This document shows, one piece after another, positions 33,498 to 37,732 of a stretch of DNA of 37,732 nt. The notes under the pieces were generated by a model, which saw only the letters and a list, made by a program, of their open reading frames with translations, had not been told where the DNA came from and made no database searches. Positions within the stretch are counted from its first letter, which is position 1. Each line of letters begins with the position of its first letter. Location: the IMG/VR virus record IMGVR_UViG_3300029309_000115, positions 1-37,732 of that record, one strand, 5' to 3'. The translations under genes were made by a program, and so were the position numbers. Origin of the DNA: a virus.

Positions 33498-34490
33498 ATG
33501 AAGACTATGAAAATATTTAAAAAAGCTACTGGAGGTTATCTTTCTGATTTAGAAAAATCAAAGCCAGAACTTTTCAAAACAATCAATGAGTATAGAACAA
33601 GATTAGCAGGTCTAGATAATGGAGCTGATTTACAAAGAACATTTGATAAAAGAGCAAATATTCAATATGCAGCTACAAAAAATATGCCTGAGCTTGAAAG
33701 AGATGCTTATATAAAATCAGTTGAAAAAGAGTTTGCTACTGCCACTGATAAACAATTTGAGGATCTACAAAAAGATTTGAAAAGTGAAAAAAGATTTGTT
33801 CCAACTTACAGATATGCTGCTGATCAAACTTCTTTTGGGCCAACATCTGGATATTACAGAAACTTACAAGACGAAATTGATCAAAAAAGAAAATCTTTAG
33901 AAGGTTTACAAATTACTGAAAAAAAAACAGGAACAAGAACACCTTATATTAGAGAATATAGTCGAGGTAATGTTGGTCTAGCAGGTTATCAGCCACCACC
34001 TCCTTCAAAACCTGTTTATGAATTACCAAAGGGATATAGCAAAGAATTTAGAACTGCGGGAACAGGAGCTTTTGGTCAAGGTGCAGGACGAACAGCTTTT
34101 GGACAACAAGGTCAAAATACAGGGCCTTATGGTACATATTCTCCTAGTGATTATTATGTGAAAGGTTCCCCAGAAAAATATACTTACAGTGTTACCAGAG
34201 CTCAAAAAGCTGGTGATACTGACTACGACAAAGTTATGTCAGAAATAGGAAGACTAGAAAAAAGGCACAAATACAGAAATTTATATAACACAAGCTCACC
34301 ATCAGTTTCAAGTGCAAATATATATTCTAGTATGGGTATGGGTGCAGCACAAAACCCACCACCAAGAAGAAATAAAATTGAAGCTCGAGGAGCTTTTTCA
34401 AGAATTCAACCAAGACAAATGAATAAAGGTGGCGAAATAAAAGGTAAAGGTAAAGCAATAAGAGGTTTTAAATTTGGTGGTGTTAAATAA
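33498..34490 (+). CDS. Hypothetical virion protein with Gly/Lys tail
   Basis: 330 residues. Helical charged first half; Gly/Tyr/Pro-rich second half (GYQPPPPSKPVYELPKGYS; FGQGAGRTAFGQQGQNTGPY); basic tail NKGGEIKGKGKAIRGFKF. The KGKGKAxRG ending is found on many marine phage small virion proteins. Likely an internal virion or ejection protein; no domain recognised. Confidence 0.6.
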   Translation: MKTMKIFKKATGGYLSDLEKSKPELFKTINEYRTRLAGLDNGADLQRTFDKRANIQYAATKNMPELERDAYIKSVEKEFATATDKQFEDLQKDLKSEKRFVPTYRYAADQTSFGPTSGYYRNLQDEIDQKRKSLEGLQITEKKTGTRTPYIREYSRGNVGLAGYQPPPPSKPVYELPKGYSKEFRTAGTGAFGQGAGRTAFGQQGQNTGPYGTYSPSDYYVKGSPEKYTYSVTRAQKAGDTDYDKVMSEIGRLEKRHKYRNLYNTSSPSVSSANIYSSMGMGAAQNPPPRRNKIEARGAFSRIQPRQMNKGGEIKGKGKAIRGFKFGGVK

Positions 34491-35203
34491 TGGGTTACTC
34501 AAGAGGAAAGTATGCTCAGGCTATATCAGATCGTTCAGGGATGGCTTTTCCTTACAATGAAATGGTCAAAGAATGGAATGGCTCATTTGTGCATAAATCT
34601 GAGTTTGAGGCTAAACATCCTCAGATAAGAAGAAAACATATAAAAGCTGATGCAATTGCTTTGGCTAATGCTCGACCTCAAACTTTGTCACCTACTATAG
34701 TTGATTTAAATCCTTCACTGTTCTTTAATCCAAACCCTAATTCTTTGGTGCCACCATCAACACCTGATGAACAAAATAGAAGAAGACAATTAAATATGTC
34801 TGTAGGAAGTGTTAGTACAAGTGGCTTAACAATAACTCAAACTTTTGTTGTGACTGTTGTTGGAGGTAATCCTTCAAATCACCCTTACCATAATGTTGGT
34901 TCTAGTAACAAATTTGCTATTGGTGGATCTACTGCCACTGCTGATGTTACACTTACTGTTGAAGAAGGCAAAACATATCGTTTTGACCAAAGCGATTCAT
35001 CAAATGACAATCATCCTTTGAAAATAAGTGTCACACCAAATGGTACGCATGGGGGCGGGTCTGAATACACTACTGGAGTAAGCTTTAATGGTGTGCCTGG
35101 ACAAAGTGGTGCTTACACACAAATTACTGTAGCAGTAGGAGCTCCTACATTATACTACTATTGTCAAAATCACTCTGCGATGGGGTGGACAATTAATACT
35201 TAG
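34490..35203 (+). CDS. Virion protein with C-terminal cupredoxin-like domain
   Basis: 237 residues. The N-terminal 60 (YAQAISDRSGMAFPYNEMVK, EWNGSFVHKSEFEAKHPQ) form a block known from phage tail/neck proteins, here without the Cys pairs of zinc-ribbon versions. The C-terminal 100 residues look like a type 1 copper fold: H175 in DNHPLKIS, then C225, H228 and M231 in YYYCQNHSAMG, the C-x-x-H-x-x-M copper-loop spacing. It may bind copper or keep only the fold. Neighbours are connectors and tail proteins. Confidence 0.7.
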   Translation: MGYSRGKYAQAISDRSGMAFPYNEMVKEWNGSFVHKSEFEAKHPQIRRKHIKADAIALANARPQTLSPTIVDLNPSLFFNPNPNSLVPPSTPDEQNRRRQLNMSVGSVSTSGLTITQTFVVTVVGGNPSNHPYHNVGSSNKFAIGGSTATADVTLTVEEGKTYRFDQSDSSNDNHPLKISVTPNGTHGGGSEYTTGVSFNGVPGQSGAYTQITVAVGAPTLYYYCQNHSAMGWTINT

Positions 35204-35211
35204 GAATCAAT

Positions 35212-35865
35212 ATGGCTATAACTTATTCAGATTTTTTAACTCAGGTTCGTAACTACACAGAGGTAGATTCTAATGTTTTATCTGATTCACTGTTAGATCA
35301 ATTTATCAGAAATATGGAATTAGACATTGCAGGAAAAGTTGATTTTGATGATCTAAGAAAATATGCAACATCAACTACTAACACAAATTCAAAATTTATT
35401 TTGTTACCAGACGACTTGATATATTTAAGGTCTGTCCAAACAATTATTTCAAATGTGCGAACTTTTATTGAAAAAAGAGACACTAGTTTTATATCAGAAT
35501 TTAATGGCAGTGGTGCTACAGGTGAGCCTAAATATTATGCTAATTGGAATGAAAGTACAATTATTTTAGCACCTACACCTGCTGTAGATACAATTACTGT
35601 ACAAATAAATTATATTATTGATCCTCCACATTTTACATCTACAAATACAACATATTTGTCAACTTACCAAGAGTCCTTACTTTTGAATGGAGTTTTAACA
35701 GAATGCTTTCGTTTTTTAAAAGGGCCCCCAGACCTATACAAAGTGTATTTGGAGAAGTATAATGAAGAAATACAAGCATTTGCTCTACAACAAATGGGGC
35801 AAAGAAGAAGAGGGCAATACGAAGATGGGGTACCTAGAATTCAAGTTCCTTCTCCTTCAGCTTAA
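35212..35865 (+). CDS. Phage adaptor (neck) protein
   Basis: 217 residues. ITYSDFLTQVRNYTEVDSNV, LLDQFIRNMELDIAGKVDFD, FILLPDDLIYLRSV and a C-terminal YQESLLLNGVLTECFRFLK match adaptor-type proteins that follow connectors in marine phages (DUF6682-like pattern). Helix-strand-helix layout like the 32807 product, so the two may stack in the neck. Confidence 0.65.
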   Translation: MAITYSDFLTQVRNYTEVDSNVLSDSLLDQFIRNMELDIAGKVDFDDLRKYATSTTNTNSKFILLPDDLIYLRSVQTIISNVRTFIEKRDTSFISEFNGSGATGEPKYYANWNESTIILAPTPAVDTITVQINYIIDPPHFTSTNTTYLSTYQESLLLNGVLTECFRFLKGPPDLYKVYLEKYNEEIQAFALQQMGQRRRGQYEDGVPRIQVPSPSA

Positions 35866-35890
35866 GTTAAATTAATTTAGGAGAAAAATA

Positions 35891-36331
35891 ATGGCCATTA
35901 CTACTTCTGCTATCTGTAATTCATTTAAAAAAGAATTATTAGAGGCAAAACACGATTTCACTCAAACATCTGGTGATCAATTTAAATTATCATTGTACAC
36001 AAGTTCAGCTACTTTGGGTAAATCAACTACAAGTTTTACAACTGACAATGAAGTTTCTGCGAGCGGGCAGTATACTCAAGGTGGAGGTAAACTAGCAAAA
36101 GGTTCACAAAATACTTCAGTTGCTACAAATACAGCAATTGTTGATTTTGCAGACAGATCATTCACTGGTGTTACACTTACTGCGAGAGGTGCTTTACTTT
36201 ATAACTCATCAAACAGTAATACTGCTGTTGCTGTGTTAGACTTTGGTGGTGATAAATCTGCAACATCTGGAACTTTTACAATACAGTTTCCTGCTTTTAC
36301 AACTTCAGCTGCTATTATTAGAATAGCCTAA
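35891..36331 (+). CDS. Tail-associated structural protein
   Basis: 146 residues. AICNSFKKELLEAKHDFTQT, FKLSLYTSSATLGKSTTSFT, ARGALLYNSSNSNTAVAVLD and a final AFTTSAAIIRIA are a well-conserved pattern among marine phage tail proteins; the exact role is unassigned. Ser/Thr-rich beta structure. GGAGAAAAAT lies before the ATG. Confidence 0.7.
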   Translation: MAITTSAICNSFKKELLEAKHDFTQTSGDQFKLSLYTSSATLGKSTTSFTTDNEVSASGQYTQGGGKLAKGSQNTSVATNTAIVDFADRSFTGVTLTARGALLYNSSNSNTAVAVLDFGGDKSATSGTFTIQFPAFTTSAAIIRIA

Positions 36332-36339
36332 GGTTAACA

Positions 36340-37155
36340 ATGGCTAACACTTGGGGTGCTTTATCTTGGAGCTTTGGGCCTTATGGTGAACAAGCTAATA
36401 ATTCAGTTACAGTAACTGGTGTATCAGCTTCAACTTCGGTTGGTGAAGCAATTGTAGCTTTTCCTGACCATAACCAAGTATTAACAGGTGTCTCAATGAC
36501 ATCTTCTGTAGGAACGGCCTCTGGATCGTTCTTATTTGGTTGGGGTCGTTTCGCTTGGGGTGACTTTGATTGGGGTGAAGCAAACAATGCAAGTGAAACT
36601 GTAGGTGGTTTATCTCTAACAACCTCCGCAGGTCAATTAGGGTTTCTTGGGGACACTAACATAGATGTAACTGGTCTACCTTTAACAGCTACTGTTGGAA
36701 ATGCTATACCTGTTATAAATTTAAGCTTTGCTGTATCAGGTGTATCATCAACCACTGCAATTGGTAGTGTTGAAGGTGTTGCTGGCTACACACCTGCAAG
36801 TGCGACTGCTACTACTTCCATTGGATCTGTAACACTCTTTGGTAATGCAGATGTTCCTGTTACAGGACTATCTCTTTCATCAAGTATTGGTACTGTAGAA
36901 CAAATTACTTTATATGATGTAACGGGTTTGTCTGTAGCCACATCTTTAGGCACTGTAGATCCTATCGCAAAATATCCTGTTACAGGATTATCTTTAACAA
37001 CAGGGACTGAGGATCCAGGAATAACAATCGGTGTAAGCTTTACTGTAAGTGGAGTCACTGCTCAAACAAGTGTTGGTAACACTTTTGCATTTGTATGGAG
37101 TGAAATAGATCCAAACGTAACCAATAGGTGGGACGAGGTTGAAACTGCTGCCTAA
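36340..37155 (+). CDS. Repeat-rich tail protein
   Basis: 271 residues. The N-terminal part has Trp-Gly pairs (FGWGRFAWGDFDWGEA). The whole protein carries about ten degenerate repeats V-T-G-(V/L)-S-x-(S/T)-x-S-(V/I/L)-G-(T/S/N) spaced roughly 22-30 residues, suggesting a stacked beta structure such as a fibre or adhesin shaft. Low-complexity Ser/Thr/Val composition. Followed by a fibre gene. Confidence 0.65.
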   Translation: MANTWGALSWSFGPYGEQANNSVTVTGVSASTSVGEAIVAFPDHNQVLTGVSMTSSVGTASGSFLFGWGRFAWGDFDWGEANNASETVGGLSLTTSAGQLGFLGDTNIDVTGLPLTATVGNAIPVINLSFAVSGVSSTTAIGSVEGVAGYTPASATATTSIGSVTLFGNADVPVTGLSLSSSIGTVEQITLYDVTGLSVATSLGTVDPIAKYPVTGLSLTTGTEDPGITIGVSFTVSGVTAQTSVGNTFAFVWSEIDPNVTNRWDEVETAA

Positions 37156-37187
37156 TTGATGTAAACTTATAAAAATAAGGAGAGATT

Positions 37188-37732
37188 ATGCCGAGTACAT
37201 TTTCATCGGAATTAAAAATAGAATTAATGGCTACTGGAGAAAACTCTGGTACATGGGGCACAAAGACAAATACTAATCTGGCTGTTGTTGAACAGGCAAT
37301 CGCAGGTTACCAAGAGATTGATGTAGCTTCAGGGGATGTCACTTTAGTTATGAGTGATGCAGCTATATCTAATGCAAGAAATATGACAATTAAATTTATT
37401 GGGACTCTTGCAGGTAATAGAACTGTTAATTTTCCAGCAAGTTTAGAAAAGTTTTTTAATATAATTGATGGCACTAATCACGCAAATTTTACTTTAACAT
37501 TTAAAGTAACCTCAGCTACGGGATTTCAGTTGTGTGAAGGACATCATTATATTTGTCATTCAAATGGAACCGATATTGTTAAAGATCAAGAAACAAAAGT
37601 GTGGAGAGCTCTTACAGCTGCTGAAACTGTACAACCAGGTGCTCAAGTATTTGTAGATACCTCAAGTTCAGCTATAACAGTTACATTACCAGCATCTCCT
37701 TCTCTTGGAGATGAAGTAACTTTTTCTGACCA
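37188..37732 (+). CDS. Tail fibre protein, N-terminal part (3' end cut by window)
   Basis: 181 codons visible. MPSTFSSELKIELMATGENS and GTWGTKTNTNLAVVEQAIAG are the typical start of marine phage tail fibre proteins that attach to the tail; beta-rich repeats follow. AAGGAG is 5 bases before the ATG. The receptor-binding end lies beyond the window. Confidence 0.8.
   Translation, partial: MPSTFSSELKIELMATGENSGTWGTKTNTNLAVVEQAIAGYQEIDVASGDVTLVMSDAAISNARNMTIKFIGTLAGNRTVNFPASLEKFFNIIDGTNHANFTLTFKVTSATGFQLCEGHHYICHSNGTDIVKDQETKVWRALTAAETVQPGAQVFVDTSSSAITVTLPASPSLGDEVTFSD

Overview
The window looks like most of the genome of an uncultured marine tailed phage (Caudoviricetes), probably short-tailed. 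The DNA is strongly AT-rich, and genes are packed head to tail with 1-20 base overlaps. Several late proteins are of kinds I associate with phages of SAR11/SAR116-type marine bacteria: a large portal with a long coiled C-terminus, a GroES-like protein beside the scaffold, Lys-rich small virion proteins, and tail proteins beginning MPSTFSSEL or MAITTSAICNSFKKEL. That affiliation is an inference from gene content. I see no integrase, rRNA, tRNA or CRISPR array. Both window ends cut a gene (a primase on the left, a tail fibre on the right).

Layout. (1) 0-5 kb, replication: C-terminal part of a primase with a PriL-like four-cysteine pattern, a UvrD/Rep-type helicase, a DUF3310 protein, and a family A DNA polymerase with 3'-5' exonuclease and Leu at the position of E. 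coli Phe762. (2) 5-11 kb, modification and small genes: a divergent promoter pair, four small ORFans, and a C5-cytosine methyltransferase gene read through by a second 536-codon frame. These are followed by a CxxCxGxG finger protein, a sulfotransferase, a DUF2061 membrane protein, a 2OG-Fe(II) oxygenase, a ribbon-helix-helix protein, an HNH nuclease and ORFans. (3) 11.2-11.6 kb: a non-coding stretch with hairpins and 11-bp tandem repeats, just before the terminase small subunit.

(4) 12.1-17.1 kb: an accessory island that separates the terminase small and large subunits. It has a seven-gene minus-strand operon, a plus-strand operon with a PD-(D/E)XK nuclease, and single-gene units. Most have their own sigma70-like promoter, a shared leader (TATAAACGAAAGG) and a terminator. 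The island and its borders carry 12 same-strand copies of AATCATAT, some in 12-bp tandem arrays. (5) 17.1-37.7 kb, packaging and virion genes on the plus strand: large terminase, portal, holin-like protein, GroES-like protein, scaffold, decoration protein, major capsid protein, terminator, head fibre-like proteins, an M15-peptidase lysis locus with two small membrane ORFs, basic virion proteins, connectors and tail proteins. Within this block sit extra enzymes without their own promoters: a methyltransferase, a glycosyltransferase, two more sulfotransferases and another 2OG oxygenase.

How it works together. The left part copies and methylates the DNA, the right part builds, fills and releases the particle, and the central island probably carries host-interaction genes under separate control. 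The scattered sulfotransferases, oxygenases, glycosyltransferase and methyltransferase suggest chemical modification of a glycan or small molecule, either host surface or virion; the substrate cannot be read from sequence. The most unusual items are the dual-frame methyltransferase locus, the AATCATAT-marked island between the terminase genes, and the set of three different sulfotransferases.
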